The position numbers were made by a program, and so were the translations under genes. From Megaleporinus macrocephalus (Eukaryota > Chordata > Actinopteri > Characiformes > Anostomidae), in contig CM038711.1 of NCBI GenBank assembly GCA_021613375.1, forward strand, positions 18,105,194 through 18,169,193: a stretch of DNA of 64,000 bases. Reading direction: 5' to 3'. The stretch's first letter is position 1, and each line of letters opens with the position of its first letter. The notes beneath the pieces were generated by a model that searched no databases, had not been told where the DNA came from, and saw only the letters and a list, made by a program, of their open reading frames with translations. Positions 1 to 14,842 of the stretch are shown here, one piece after another.

Positions 1-2965
1 GGGATTAAGCCGTTACTTGTGGGTTGCAGCCCTCACTGTTTTTACAGAGCTATGATCCTCTCTGACAAGCGGAGCTGTTATCAGTGGCATCAAAAATATT
101 AGACATAACCTTGCTAAGGATGGTCTAGAGGCCATACTGCTAGAGGCAATGCTGTGCCTCAGCCGCTAATTTGCATGCGATGCCTTGGAATTTGAACATA
201 GATCACAGGGAGCATAATACAGGGGCCATTGCTGTGACCTTTCAATTCATGGCTGGGTAGACAAGCACTCATCAGACAGCTATTTGAAATCAAATACCCT
301 CTCGTGAGTTGGGTAAATTGGGTTTCTAATGACAAATCTGACACAGTAAGCTGTGTTTGTGCTAGTGAACTGTACAAATAACAGTGGCTAGCAGGGGTGA
401 GTTAGCTGCTCTTGCTCATACAATGCTAACTGCCTTCTACCACCCACCTGGCTTTTGTTATTAGCAACGTTTGCACTTTTCGGTTCAAGCTGTCTGTTAG
501 GTTGGCTGCAGGTTACGCTTGCTTGCCAGGGAATTCCCATAAACAGTGTTCTGGCTCACCTCCAGGCCTTCAAGAAGCGCAGTGGGAAGGGGTGGGGTGG
601 AAGTCCCTTCAACGGAAAATGGCCTTCTGTGGGTCACGTCGCTACCATAGTGTCTCCTCGATAATGCCTGCACAGTGTGTCGCAAAAGACTCTGCAGGAC
701 ATTGCCAAACACCGAGAGAACACTGATAATACATGAAGCAGATTTATTTTGATATAGGTTACTTATGGCTTCAGTTAGCGAGATAAAAATGCCCCACTGT
801 GGATCCGCATCAGTTGGAGTAATTTGCAGCTCTCTTAATTACATCTAGACACTAAAACGGATGATGCAACGGCAGAGAAACAAAATGCTGGAGAAGAAGA
901 GTGGTAGAGATGTGTAAAGTTCTTTTCATTTTGATGAGAGCAGTTCTCAGTCCTGTGGTTCATGGAATTTAAATGACTTCGAAAGCCTCACGAGGGAGAT
1001 TATGGGAATGTGTTCAGGTTAAGTCTTGGAGCTCCTAGGCTGGAATTTCACATAGTGGTGCCCATTTTCTTTTGGCCCCAGGAAAGCAGTCTCTTTTACA
1101 GGAAGCACTGCCTTACTCTGTGTAATCATTGCGAAGGCTTCTGATACAGTCTTCTGTTTCCCTTGCTTAATAAGTGCATTATTACTCCTTTCAGGCCTAG
1201 TTAGCAGATAATTAAAAGGGAATTCTTTCCTCTACATCTGCTTTGTATAGTCTACAGTTCTTTACTAATTGCTGGCCTAAACGTGGTCTAAAATGTGGTG
1301 TAAATGTGACCCAGAGACTGTATTGAAATTGTACAGTAGTAGGTGATTTCAGGGTAGAAGAAAGACCGACAGCACTGCACAAGGCAGCTTTGCTGTGTTA
1401 CTTTGCTTTGGTTAGTTTACATTGGGTGTATATCATTGTTTTTGAGTCGCTGGTCATGCGAATGTGTCATTGAACAAATATGGAGTTGATAAAGGTAGCT
1501 TACAGTATGTCTTTAATTATTACTAACCTTGTAGCACAAGCCAACCCTGCCTGCATTCCTATGACTGCACTTATTTCCCTGTGTTTGAAGTAAGTCCTGA
1601 TTGGCCTTCAGGTTTTGGAACCCAGAATCAAGTGAGGATGAGTTATGCTGTGGTGTGTTGCTTCTGCAGTAGGCCATGTAGTAGAAGTGTGAGAGCTGGT
1701 TAACTCTCCAGTGAACAACACATGCATTAGCATTGTTTCATGGCCAATTCTGATTTTTTTTTTTACAGCCGAATGACTTTTTTTTTTTCGGCTGATTTTT
1801 AGTTGTTAGATTTTTTTAATGCATGAAAGAAAGTTTTGTCCAACCATTAAACTGTTTCTGCATTAAATACAATAAAAGTGCTCGCAACAAAATAATTAAG
1901 TAAAACTTTTGTGATACATGCTGGGAACCCATGGATAATGCAGATATTTTAAGATCTAGCAATTAATATTTTAGCTAAAGACACTCGTGAACTGTTTTAT
2001 ACTTTGCTGTGGACCCAAGTCAACAGTTTTAACATTATGTTCTGGGCACCTTTATGAACAATTGTTTGTTTTTGCAGAGAATACTAGATGCTCAGTTCAG
2101 AGACTAGTTCCGTAGGAGTAGGTCTGTAGGTGGTGTAATTGGATATCAGAGATGATAGACAAGGAACTTGATACTTCAGAGGCAGTAATTGTTTTGTTGA
2201 GAAGTACATTTAGTCTATCTGATCTAATATATATATATATTGTGCTAATTGTTTTTAGAAATGGTCCAGACCTAGTTAATAGTCACACAGTATTACTGTA
2301 TGTTTAATTAACATTTTAACTTGCAACAATCTCATGAAAAAGATCCTGGTGGGGCAGATTTTTGCTCTTCATCTGTAGTTTGCATTTTGTGGGCTAAATG
2401 AATTCACTGCTGTTAACCACGCAGTGTCTCCTAACACATGCGCAGATGAAGCACAGATTGCGGCTTGACGTTCTCCTCACACATTTTGAAGTATTTCGAA
2501 ACGGCTGACATTTTTGGCAAGTGATAGCAACAGCACCCGAATAAAACATGTGCATTTAGCGGGATCACATTTCGCCATAAAATTGCAAAAATCAAAACAG
2601 ACTGACTGATGTCCAACCACGAGTTGGAAGCGAATTTGGTCTGATTCCAGTCATGACTGATTCTGATCGTGCACCCTGAGTAGTAAGTCTGTTTTGATCT
2701 GAATGGTTGGGATTTCCTTTTATTATTGGTTTATTGGTAGAGCTTGAAATAGTTGTCCAAACTGTTTGGGACTGCTAGATTGCTCACGTCAGATTTGGTC
2801 AGGATGTTATCGTGAGAGAGTCTGAGCAAGTGAATGTTCAGCCCCCCACCTATCTGTCTCTCTCGTCGTCATTGTCTTAGCTAACCCAGCTTCCCTATCC
2901 CTCTCTGGGAGTCACAAGGGCGTCCTTCTCACATGCTCGGCCAAACCCAGCCACAGTGGAATATA

Positions 2966-3024
2966 TGTGTGTGTGTGTGTGTGTGTGTGTATTTAAAAAA
3001 AAAAAAATATATATATATATATAT
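2966..3024. repeat. Compound microsatellite (TG)n-A-run-(AT)n
   Basis: About 25 bases of TG, then about 13 A, then about 18 bases of AT. Confidence 0.9.
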
Positions 3025-5565
3025 GAATGAAAACAGTCTCTTGTGAGACTTGTGAGGCAAGTGAGATTGCATGCTTGTGTAAGTTTGAGGATGTGTGTGT
3101 GTCTGTGGGTCTTTCTTTTCTTTCTGAAAACTAATTAGAATGACAATAAGAGGAATGTGCAGCAGAGAGCGGTGGTCTCCAGAAGAGGAACAGCAGAGGT
3201 GGGGGGAAGGAGCCCACGTGTGAGTGAATGGGCACACGTCGCACTATTCACCCAGATGTGATGTGCCCGCCACTGGGGCCCCACAGTGCCTCTCTTGTCA
3301 GGGGCCTCTGTGTTTTGACTGGCACTGCGTTTGGCTGCTTGGTCTTCCCACGTCTGCTTTGCTAGGCTCATTCTAAGAGAAGGAAAGATCTGCTTCTTTT
3401 CTTCCTGAAAGTGAAATTTGAATTGCTAATCGATTGTTAGGAATGTCATCTTTGACGTTTAGCTTTGAGGAAGTCACTTTTGGTAGACACCGGAAGTGTT
3501 CATGCTTGTATTATTGTGATTTTCTTTAGTGAGTAAATGGCTCTGTTTTCAAGGTTCTGTTTAAATAAAGCTGTGGGCAGATTAGACATTTGCAGTTTGC
3601 ATCTCATTGCAAAACAGGTGTTATCAAGGCAGCACCGCAAAAATAGTGATAAAATCTGATTTCCTTCTGATGGAGTCAGCAAATTAGCCATGTCATAGCT
3701 GTTCAGCTGTGACTAACAGTTTTGTGTTGAGAATGAGGAAATAAGCTACCTAACTTGTCAACCATAAACAGTAAAATCATGATATATAGAAAGAGATCAG
3801 TGCAGTAAAGCTATTGTGTTGTTGGTCCTTGATGTGAATTCACATGTCAGAGTTCTCTAATGTTGACATTCAGGTGAGCACAATTTTCAATCTATTTTTT
3901 TCCGCTCCAGAATCCCAGGCTAGAATCGAAACTCCTTCTCTTAGTAACAGGGAGGGGAAGGGCCATCCTGAGTTGTGCTAGTCAGTTTGTGTGTTTGTAA
4001 GCTAACCAAACAGAATGACAGTTAGCTTGCTCCTCCAAGCTTTTGAGCTTTTCAGTGTTTAGTCTGAAGAGATGTGGTGGTACTTCATGTGACTTGAATG
4101 AGGCATGTGCTAGCCCTCACCCTCACAATCTTGGTAGCATTGCATGATGGGTTGACACTTAACTAATAGGTGACTAGGCCGTATTTTTCTGTTTGGCATT
4201 GTGTGGCCATGAAGTGCTATAGTACAGCTCATGGTAGCAGGAAGGAGCATGAACACACAGTTTCCATACTATTAGCATGACTTCAGATCCTACGAAGGTA
4301 GAAGCTTTTACAATTCCCAGATGCATGACATGTTTGATATTCAAACCAGTTTTATCATCCTGCCATTGTTCCCCCTTGATGAATGGCTTTTTGTTGCAAC
4401 TTGCTGGCATTTTGCAAAACCTTGTCTGACCTATCAGCTTGGCCTATTGCTGATAATGTTCTGCGCATGTATAAACGGATTGATTCCTTGCCACCTCCAG
4501 GACGTCATGGTTTAGGCCCGGCAGGACACATTGTTCTCCAGAGTTACCTCTCAGCCACAGAGGATTTTAATCTCCTGTGGACAAATCAACAAATCGAGGA
4601 TTAGCTGGATGAAAGCTTCAGGTGGAGCTAAATGAAAAATTCTCCTTTTCGAGAGGTTATTCCTGTGCCTGCTTGTGCTGCACCTTTTTATTGAGCTTCT
4701 CAGAATTGGAGCTGGCCAGGAAATGGGCTACACTGTTGTAAATAAACTCTGCCTCGGAAATGCTGTCGCGCTAAGGTAGAGGTTTCTCAGTTTGTTCTGT
4801 TTGATGCATCACAGGTCTATGACAGATTCTGTGGTGCTGCACACTGAGGATTGAATATGTTTTGAAGAACTAAAGATAGTGCTGTCTGCCGCGAGGGAGT
4901 TATTTATTTATTCATTCAATTATGTATTTGGGAGTGATTAACTATGTTGGACTCTTTCATAACTAATCATGGCTTATTTCCCTTCTCTGGTTATATTCAG
5001 TCCTGTGGCCCTGGGGTCCGTTACAGGATTTAAGACCATGATGTAGTTCATACTTTTAAAGTGTGGAATAAGATCGGACTATGCTAGCATAATCTACTAA
5101 ATGTTTATTAAGTACTCCTGAGATGGCACAGACGTGTTTCAGTGCAGTGCCCTACTGTGTACATGCTTGTAGTTTGTTGAATAGTGAGTGCTACACATCA
5201 CATCACACAGGCGGATCCACAAGTGATGGCACTGGAGGACAAAAATGAACAAGAGAGTTGGCAACAATTACTATTTTTATTTTAGACCTGTGTTTTGTAG
5301 CCTTACGGAAAGTAATAGTGGACATTTTTTTAAGAACTATTTCGTAAACCAGAAATGACAACCCAGAGAAAGGGCAGTGCTGTAGTAAATGTGGAAGGCT
5401 TCATGATGCTCACCCTCATGCTTAGACCTGCTTCTGTTTAATTTCCTCATGACTGTCTCTATAGTAACTAATAGGAGAGTAGAGGCTGGCTTCTGGCTGC
5501 GCCACGGAATGGGCTGCATACGAAAGCAGCACGCAGGGCGCTCTCCACCCCCACGATAGAGACAG

Positions 5566-5570
<5 letters not shown>

Positions 5571-5602
<32 letters not shown>
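5571..5602. repeat. (CA)n microsatellite
   Basis: An uninterrupted CA run of about 32 bases. Confidence 0.9.
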
Positions 5603-5605
<3 letters not shown>

Positions 5606-6151
5606 GGTTGGTTATCGAGTTGGGTCACCAAGAGCTTACTGAGCTTGACAGATTAGCCCTCAGGTGCTGGGGAGAAGGCAGAGGCAGATTTTGCTTGGCA
5701 TCCCAGGCAGTAGCTAAGGGGAGGAAGCAGGCAACCACCACAAAACCCCCTCCTTACTCCATCCCCCAACACATCACCAACCCCTGCCTCCAACCTTCAA
5801 CCAACCCCCCATGCTCAACAGACAGCCGCCCATTTAAATGTAACCGACATCCGAGCCCATCTGAGCACGTACTGACTGCCTCAGAGTGATTTAATGCCAG
5901 GAGAGACAAGCTCGCACACCGCCGCCTTTACCGGCCGTGACTCGTGGCATCGTCATTGATCATATGCTAAACAATGGAACAGCGAGTAAAAATGCATGAG
6001 GATGTCAGGATTTTCTCCCTGTGTGTGGTGCACATATGTTAGTCTGCTTCTATGAGCAGTAACAACCCCCCAAATCCTTAAATGCCACTTGTTAACAACA
6101 TTGTGTTTTATCTTGATCCATCATTATTAATTTAATGTATTCTGCACATTG

Positions 6152-6547
6152 TAGGTGTGTAACAGTACAAGTATTAAATTGTATCACTCAGAACAAGGCT
6201 TTCAATTCAACATTCATGGACATCAAACAATAGATTTCAAAAGGCTGGATGAAATTAAGCACTGATTTTCATATAGACTGTATTGCAGAAAAAAATGTAA
6301 ACAGTGAGGACAGAGCAAACCTCTTTTGAAAAAAAGATTGTATCCTCTTCACCTTAAAATGAAAATGAAAGAGCAGGGAAGACAAGCTCTCTCTATCCAA
6401 GCGTATATTAGCTTGTGGCTAGTGCTTTATTGTAAACACATTCACATGAGGCACATTTTCAAGCACACTTCATTTTTACTGTATCGGGTAAAAGAATTGA
6501 ATTGTATCGTATCGACCGGAATTGTGAAATGGATCGTAACACTCCTA
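6152..6547. mobile_element. Probable hAT-like non-autonomous element
   Basis: The left end TAGGTGTGTAACAGTACA and the right end (reverse complement TAGGAGTGTTACGATCC) form imperfect terminal inverted repeats of the common fish TAGGGGTGTAACG type. The inside includes gtatcgtatcgaccgg and no transposase reading. The flanking 8-mers are only half-matching, so target-site duplication is not shown. Confidence 0.45.
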
Positions 6548-6999
6548 GTGTTTTGTCTGCTGTTGATCTATGTGTTCCTGTGTATGTTCTGATCTTTAAG
6601 AAAGGAGCTATACACATTGAATTATTATTACTCTCTTGAGTTGCTGCCAGTGATCATAGTTTGTCTGAGGCAAGTGACTAATAGGAACCAAGACTCCAAA
6701 GGGGAATCCTTCTTTACACAAAACCAGATAGTGAAGTTATCTTTTGTCAGACCTGATCATTTTTTGGGTGAAATATGAATGTACACTGCAGTGGCAAGAG
6801 AATGTATAACAGAAGCAAAACACTCCCTATAGTCCTTTTTGTCTCCCTCCCCCATCGCTTTCTCTCTCGATCACACCCTGCCACCTCCCTGTCCTTCCTT
6901 TCCTTGGATGAGTGATTTTTCTGTCCGTTGTAGGTTCATCTACTGCTGTCTCCTTTGGTCCTGGGTAGGGATGCCCTGCCCCCCTTTAGCTCCCCCATC

Positions 7000-7960
7000 C
7001 AAGCCCCCCAACAGGGCACACGTCCCTGTGGGTCATGAATAATCCAGGCGTCTCTCCGTGCCATCGCATGCGACTCCTCCAACAAAGGACGGGCTCCAGC
7101 TTCTGAGGAAGCCATGACGAAGCACTGGAGAAGAACAATAGTGTGCGGCCGGCTAGAGCGGACCTAGCCCACATAAAGCAAAACCGCTGGAACTAATTCC
7201 ACCCGTGCCAGAGAGAAGGGAAGTAAAGAGTGCTCATTTTGATGACCGGTCGGGGCCGAAGAATTATAGCCACCGCAGTAATTGCACGGCCCCAGATAAA
7301 AGCGCTGCCCTTTGCTCATGTAATTTTGGTCACAGGGACTTGGGCACCAAAAGCAAATGTCCGTGCATGTGATGTCTTGATACTGGACAAGATGGTTAGG
7401 CAGTTGGGGCCCTGCAAATTGGGATGGATTTGGCAGATGTGTGTTATTTTCAGTGCCCTGGCTTGAAATAAGCAGGTCACTCTGAGCTGTTCAGAAAAAC
7501 AGCACCTGAAAAAACATGACAGCTTCTGCCCTTTTTCCCCAAACAGATGTGCGCTTTTAAAGGAGAGGGGAAAAATCTCAAAAGTTTATTCTTCCCATAA
7601 GCAGAGCAAAGATGTTGTCTGCCATGCATAATCGCATTGAAGTCAGCGCGCCGCACGTTCTGTAGCTTGCATAAGCGATTTTCAGCGTGCCATGAAATCC
7701 AAGGAACGCGAGGTTTCTCCGCTGGCCGCCAAATGTGCCCTTTGTCTTCTGTGCGGCGGCCAAAGTCCCCCCGCCAAAGTCGTTCCGTTCCAGTCCAGTT
7801 CACGCCTTACAACAGGCCCAAAGTATTTGACATCTCCAAACACTCGGGGCCGAGCAGCGGCAGATGTGGCTGGGTCCGGACCACAGAGGGAGGCTTTGTG
7901 TTACGCTCGGCTCCTTGACCACACTGCTGGTCAGCCTGACGAGGTGCTGAGGACTGTCAA
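7000..7960. other. GC-rich non-repetitive island in the presumed intron
   Basis: The composition is clearly richer in G+C than the flanks, and it contains none of the repeat families seen elsewhere in the window. Overlapping open frames on both strands (for example 7637-7979) have no recognisable protein features. It could be a conserved non-coding element or promoter; the sequence alone does not show which. Confidence 0.35.
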
Positions 7961-10959
7961 TCTGATTCCGTTTGGCTGAAATGACGTGGGTGCGCGTGTG
8001 TGGTTTTGTTGAGGCCGGGTGGCAGAACTCTTTTTCAGATCACCGCTGCTGTATGTAGCAGCTTTACAGTGATATAATTCAGCAGGATGATTAACTCTGT
8101 TGTAATCAAATAGATTTTTAGGTTATTGAAAAGCAGCGGCAAACCAGGGACTGGCCATGTGCACACTTTTAAAAGATCATGTATTTCTTTAAAATATCAA
8201 ATGTGTGATGACAAGAACATGCACTTGTGAAAAGTTAAATCATGCACATGGTTTACGTTGGCATACTAGCATTTATGCTTAGGTGTATTTAAGGGCTCAA
8301 ATAATGTTATTTTGAATCTAACAAGTATCATCCCAAATATTTTTATGGTTTTGTCAAAATAAGAAAAAAATCAAGATGTGTTTAATAACTGAATTCAAAA
8401 TAATATAAAATATTATCATACCATTCCTTTTATTTATTATTAGTTTGCACTGTTGTACAAACATCTGTTTATTTAATTTGCTTTTTAAAAGTTGCCTCTA
8501 CATAGGTTGTCTGCACTGTTTTAAAAGCTGCTTTAAACCAATTTATACTTGAGCAAGTGATGAACATTGGCTTTACAGCCGGTTCGTTTTTTAATAATTT
8601 TCCTACCATTCTGGTAGGCGGGCGTAATACCACTTTTTCATGCCCATTACAATTACTGATACTGCAACCTTGAGTATCTGCTGGTACTTATATTAATTAA
8701 CAGTCAATACTGTGCTTTTTCACACACACAACTTCTAGCAGCATTTTTGATTAGTCAGCACCGTCAAAACATTCAAAATGAAATTTAAAGTTCAACATTG
8801 TTCCAAAGTTTAGTTAAGTGTGAAACCTGATAGTTTAGGCTAATGAATCATGTCGGATTCTTTTTTTCTCTTAATAACCTATCCAGTGAGTTAGGGCGGT
8901 ATAGGGCTGATACAGAGTATCGTGTCTACCACTAAGCTCTGGACATGTCTCTATCCTGGAAGTCTTTTATTCTTGAAAATAATAATGCAATTGACAAAGT
9001 GCTAGTTTGCAGTCTGTAACAGTAGTAAATACATTTGGACTGTATCTAGAGTTCAAACTGATTGTTGTCTCAAATTGTGAGAGTCTTGCAAAGAAGATTG
9101 TCACATCAGCACTGGGCATTACTGGACAATTGATCAGTGGCTTGATTTATTTAGATATATGAATAAATAGACTGGTAGGAAGTGCTAATGATGCAGTCTA
9201 GGGGAGATAGATGTCAGTTCAGCTATATAACCTACTCTCCTCAGTTTTTATGATATCGCGTTCTGCTTAGTGCCTAAATGTCACCAGGAGTGCAGCTTTT
9301 CTCATTGTTCCTACTTTAGAGTAATCTAAAGTACAAAAGCTCTTTTGTATACAGATGGCTGAATATATGGAAGGAACATAAACTTCATAAGAATTGTTTG
9401 AAATTGAACCAAAAACTGGCAAGCTTAAATAATCTGGCGAATACTGTAAAAGTGTCAACCCTACTGTGGCACATCAAGATCTCCAGTAAGTCTGGTGTTT
9501 GGCAGCTACATTGTACCGATGACCAGCTTAGTATTTGACTTGATAAACATTTGCTTTGCCACAGAAGAGTGTGGGCTCATGAAGGTGGGACACATCAGTT
9601 ATTTGAATAGCTTTTGTGTTTTCAAATAGTTTAATTGTTAAAACATTTGTTGCAGCCCTTCTGTAATTTATTATCAGTCTTTTCATGTGGTTTGATTATT
9701 AGTGTGAAAGACGTGCATCCAGTTGTATTATGGTTTCTGTCAATGAAAGACTGACTACAGGTCCAGCCACTGCCTAGCTTATCTTTAGCCATATACAGTC
9801 ATACATTATACAGCTAAATGAGAGCCATGCTCCTATTGGTCACCTCTGAGTTACCATGAATCAGCAACTTCTCCATGGGATGACAGACTCTAAAGTTTGC
9901 TCAGACCTCGTCTGCTGTCTAGGTAAAGTGCTGTGTCACCGTGAATGCCAGTCTGGGCCTGCTTGTCCAACAGCGTTATTGTATTATCATCTCAGCTGTT
10001 TGTACAGCTTATGTCTCCTCTTTGAGGCTTGAAAACCTCAGTCCTGATCTGCAAACTGAATATTTGTGTTGCTTATGAAGAGGCTTTTAAATTCTTCTGT
10101 TATGTTAATTGAGTGGTGTATTTCAGTCTTCATCATCAACGCAATTCTGATAATAACAAAGTGAGACAACTACTACTACAAGGTGCCCTTGTTTCCCTCA
10201 CATTGTCAGGAAGGCTGGCTTTTTTGGCAAGGAGGAGCTTCAAAGTCACTAAATCTCTGATTATGTTTGGAACCCAAAAAGCTGACATGTGATCCAACAG
10301 CCAGAAGATTTTTTTCTCTCTCTGGAGACAGGCTGGGAACCAGTGGGTTAAATGACATATGGTTATGAAGATGGCAAAGGAAGCCACGGATGGAAAGAAA
10401 AAGAGTGGGTGAGCGACTCCCGGAGTGGAGTGACCTGAGTGACATTGATTAGAATTAGAATGTGTGCATGGTAGAGGTTTGAGGGGGGCAGTGTTAACTT
10501 ACGAATGCATCACTTAACCGGGGATGGATGTAGGGGGTAGGGAGGTTGTCTCTAGCAGAATATAGCGTAAATGCCCCCCCATGTGATGTTGGAGTGGGGG
10601 ATGATGGGTCGGGGGGTTGAGACTATAAATTCAAGCTTGTGCCCTCCTCTAAGGCAGGATTTCATTCCATCCTCAAATGAGTCTCTGTTGTGATGCTGAG
10701 ACATGCTGACCTACTTACAGAGGCCCTCCCTTTCTCCTATTTAAGTAACCTGTTGCTTGTAATTTGGCTGAAACCAGTTACTGCTTTGGACAGTTTTGCC
10801 CTCATATGTCTTTTTATATAGACAGTTAGGTAGCTGCATGGCTCACCAAAGAACCTGACCCACGTCGTATCCATAAATATAGATGAACAGCAAGTACATG
10901 GTTGTTGTTTAAAAAACTGGAGTTCAAAAAAATTTCTTTTTATTATTATTATTATTATT

Positions 10960-11290
10960 ATAATTATAAGGTATTTAGAAAATGGTTCTCCTAACAACCG
11001 TGCAAGACCTTGTAGGCCATTAAAACTGCCACTATGAGCTAAATAACTTTCATCTTTGAACAAGAGGAGAAAAATAAGCTCCACTCTTGCTTCAGAAAAA
11101 TCCTCAGGTGTTTCTGTTCATTCTTCCACTGCGTGCAGACAACTCAACACTGTGGTTTTGAAATGACGTGTACTGGGCAAACGAAATAGCCAAAAAAGAA
11201 AGTTTGCAAATCAAACAAACTGCTGGTGTTTTCAGAGAACAATGGACTGACCACCCCAGACTGCAGATCTCATTCACTGTTTAGGATTAC
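10960..11290 (+). repeat. Interspersed repeat, diverged relative of the 17455 element
   Basis: Shares accgtgcaagacc, aaactgccac, agaggagaaaaataagctcc and aatcaaacaaac with the 17455 element in the same order. It is immediately upstream of a long (TA)n tract. Confidence 0.45.
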
Positions 11291-11305
11291 AGGGATCATT
11301 GGAGG

Positions 11306-11307
<2 letters not shown>

Positions 11308-11390
<83 letters not shown>
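11308..11390. repeat. (TA)n microsatellite, about 82 bp
   Basis: A pure AT/TA run, directly 3' of a repeat fragment. Confidence 0.95.
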
Positions 11391-11393
<3 letters not shown>

Positions 11394-14300
11394 TTTTAAG
11401 ACTGAACTTCGCAGGAGTAGAAAAATATCTCTACAGTTTTCCTAAAAAACCTGAAAGCAGTAGAAGCAGTAAAAGGTGAACACATATTACACATAGTACT
11501 TGAGGCTTCTGAGTAATTTCTGTGTGCTCTTTCTAAATGTAAATATGCTTTATTTCCCTTGATGATAAAAAGTAAGTCACTTGTACTGAATATTGTGTTG
11601 AAATAAATTAGGTTGGCGTCTGACTTTTGCTGTATTGCTGTATTATAGGTTGTAATTCTTGCCTCCATTCTGGCATCTTATGTCTGTATTTCTGGGTAGT
11701 GCTATCCGATATCAATTAAATTCAGTATTAAGATATTTTCCTATGTATCACAGTATCAGGTGATATTTAAGCTTGCATTAGTAAAGTTTATAAGCATGTA
11801 CTTTCTGAGTACTACTGCTTTGTGCTTAAGGGACTTGTTTTCATTGCTGTTTTGTTCTGTTGCCTTCTTTTAAAATAACACATTACAGAGTATTAAGCAA
11901 GCTGAATGCTCATTTTCAGAGAGGAAGCTTTCTGTTTATTCAGTAGTCACCCAGCAAGTACCAAATGCAAATACTTGGAAACAGGAACATTGCTGTTTCT
12001 TGTTAAAAATGTTATGAGGGATATAATGCTATTAATACCACTAAAAAGGAAAAGCTATTTTGTTGTGTTATGCTAATACTGGTGTGCCAGTGTAGACAAT
12101 ATATCACGAGCATGTGGTTAAAGAAAAGTATGAGTTTTTATTCCATGAAGTAAGGCTGATGGCGGTTGCCCACTTGTACTCTAACCCCCCTTTTTTTTGG
12201 ATGATCGTGCTTAATAAGCGTAAAAAGACAAAGTACACATCTGTTAGAGTGTGCCACTCTGCGTCGCACTGAGACACAAGCGGAAATAGGTCATTACTGA
12301 TATTCGCTTCAGTTGCCTTGAGTAGCCATAGCTGTGGTGGGCCGCCGTTTGGGCCGTGTGTATGTTGTGCTAGTGGGGAATGGGGGGTTGGGTGCTGAAG
12401 CTGTGGAGCTGTGTGTATGTAAGTGTGTGGGGGGAGTTGTTGGAGGGGTGCTGTTATTGACTACTCTCGGCTGTGGGCTGTGCTGCACGACTGGGCATTT
12501 GTGACGGCCCGGGGTCTGCTCTCTGCATCTGCCCACAGCTTCTGTCTGTCTTTTTCTCTGTCTCTGTCTCTCTGCAAGCCCATCCCTGGAATCAATCCTG
12601 CAGTGTAGATAGCTAAAGAGGCTCTTTCAAGGCCCACTGGCTGCTCTGTTTCTTACTGTCACATGATGAAAGGGGGATATTACTCGGAGGTTTTCTGCAA
12701 GGCTTCCCGTTCTGTGCCTTTTCTGTAAACGCTAAGGGTTCTGTATGGCTCGCTAGAGAACTTTGCAGTGGATCAGACAAATCTCTTTGCATGTCCGCAA
12801 ATAAAGAGTTAAATAGACAACATGTTTTTTGTGTCTGTGCTCGTTGTGTATTTTTTTTGTGTGTATGTAGTTGTGGGTGGTCAAAGCAAAACATAATATA
12901 CAGAGTGACAAAGCTTTTTAGAATATTTTAAGCACGTTTTTCTTTAGTCAGCAGTTGTGTTTGCCTATGAGTTGTCTGGTGAATGTCTTACTCTCTTTTT
13001 GGAACTTTTTGTAAATGTTTTTTGTTTTGATTGGTCCATTTTTAGCTAAAAAGTAATCACTGTCTATCTAATATACAGTGCTAATAGTATTATATAATGA
13101 ATTATATAATTAAGTGGTTGAGATGGAAACAGAAGTCATTTAGACTGTGTTGGTATTAAAGCCACTGTTATCGAGAAATGCATCTAGTCCGAATTGTTCA
13201 GCTGTGACAGAAACCAGACGTCCAAAGTACTTAATGCCTCTAGAAACTCCCTCAGAGAAATTATTTTTAATGGTTACGTATACTCTGCCTGATGTCTGAG
13301 ATGTTATTAACTACTAGTACTTCTTTAAACTTCTACCACTACTGTGCCATTATCAACACTACATTTTAAAACTCACTGGACGTTTTGGTCAGTAAATCAA
13401 ATGGCTATATTTGTGTTGTAGACATCACAATCCCTGGTTTCCATCACAATCCCTGGTGTGAGTAGACGTCTTTACAAGAATTTCACAGCAAACAACATAG
13501 AATTACTTTGTTTGTAATTGTACTTTGTTTGTTTGGAAACTACTATTTCGCTACATTTGCCAGGTTCATGGCATGAAACCACATCATACTGATACTGAAA
13601 CTTTGAGTTCTGACTGATATGGTTATTAGTCTTTTTTTAAACTTTAAAATAATGATGTTTTTAATGGTAGTACTTTACTTAAGATGATAATCTAAAAGTA
13701 GCCTCTAAACTATTCCACTTCCCCATTCAAGCGAAATTTGTTGTTACAGAATATCAGCTCGATTCCTGTATGCTATCTGTAGTTGATTTTATGATTCGTG
13801 ATGATTAGCTGCTTGCTGGAGTGTAACCAAACAGAAGATCTTTTATGGGAAGCAGCAGCCATTAGATTAGAAATCCACTCTTTCACTCAGAGAGCCGATG
13901 TTTTGTTTTACAAAGACTGCTTAATGATTTTAACAACAAAATATACTTTCTTCAGCTGTGAAGCTTTTCCAGTGAGAACTCTAGTGAACCAGTGTGCATC
14001 TGTGTAAGTGTGGTTGAACTGTAGTTGTGTTCCTCAAAACCAGTTTTTTAAAATCGCATCCAGAACCTGAATAAAAGCCTTGCAGGCAAAGAGTGGCAGC
14101 AGGATATAAAGACGAGTAGAAATATGTGCAGAATTGCAGAAGCGCTTGACATTTTGTTTATGTAACAGTGACACACAAACACCTGAATGTTGCCCAGGTG
14201 TAGAGTGCATTGACTGGTCATCTTTTTTGCTTTTGTGTTCATGATCAATCGTTTTTGCTGGTGCATCATAGAACGTATAGCAAGCCAGTGCCAGCTGCAC

Positions 14301-14842
14301 ACCATTGCGTCGCAAACAAATCAGTGAGCCTGGCTCTTGCCATCTTTTTCTTTAAATCTAGGCCACCGCCTGGACTAAAGCGCCCCGTCAATTTCCCAAC
14401 TGAATTGCCGCTGGAGGCCGTTTTGAAGGGACCACTGTTTTTAAAGACGCCGCAATACCTGTTGCCTAATGAGTTTGTATGTTGAATTGACTTTCTCTTT
14501 TCTTATTAGTGAAAGTAGGTTTCTGGGACTTCCCTTTAGGAATATAATTGCTCTTTGCTCGTGGAAGTGGGTTTTTGAAAGAGAATGTTATTGTTCAGGA
14601 GCTCTGCAGGGGCAGCAGAGGATATCAGTGGTAGACATAGGGTTGGATGATGTTTAACCCTGATCAAGGGGCATTTCTGCCATGAATGCCTAAGCAGAGG
14701 ATTGGATTTAACTGATGTGTTTTTTATCTGTAGAGGGCTGCAGTGTTCTAGTTATGGGCTGTTTTGAAGATTTTATTATGAATAGGGTTATATTGAACTT
14801 TTTTATTATTTTTGAGCTTTGTTTTGTTGTTGTCTTAGGTCT

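Noticed and set aside
2929..3237. 102-codon minus-strand ORF
   Set aside because: Crosses TG/AT microsatellites; low complexity, no domain.
7637..7979. Overlapping 93- and 95-codon ORFs in the GC-rich island
   Set aside because: No recognisable domain, and open frames are expected in GC-rich DNA; kept only as a possible regulatory island.
12309..12540. Minus-strand proline/threonine-rich ORF
   Set aside because: Low-complexity GT-rich DNA on the opposite strand.
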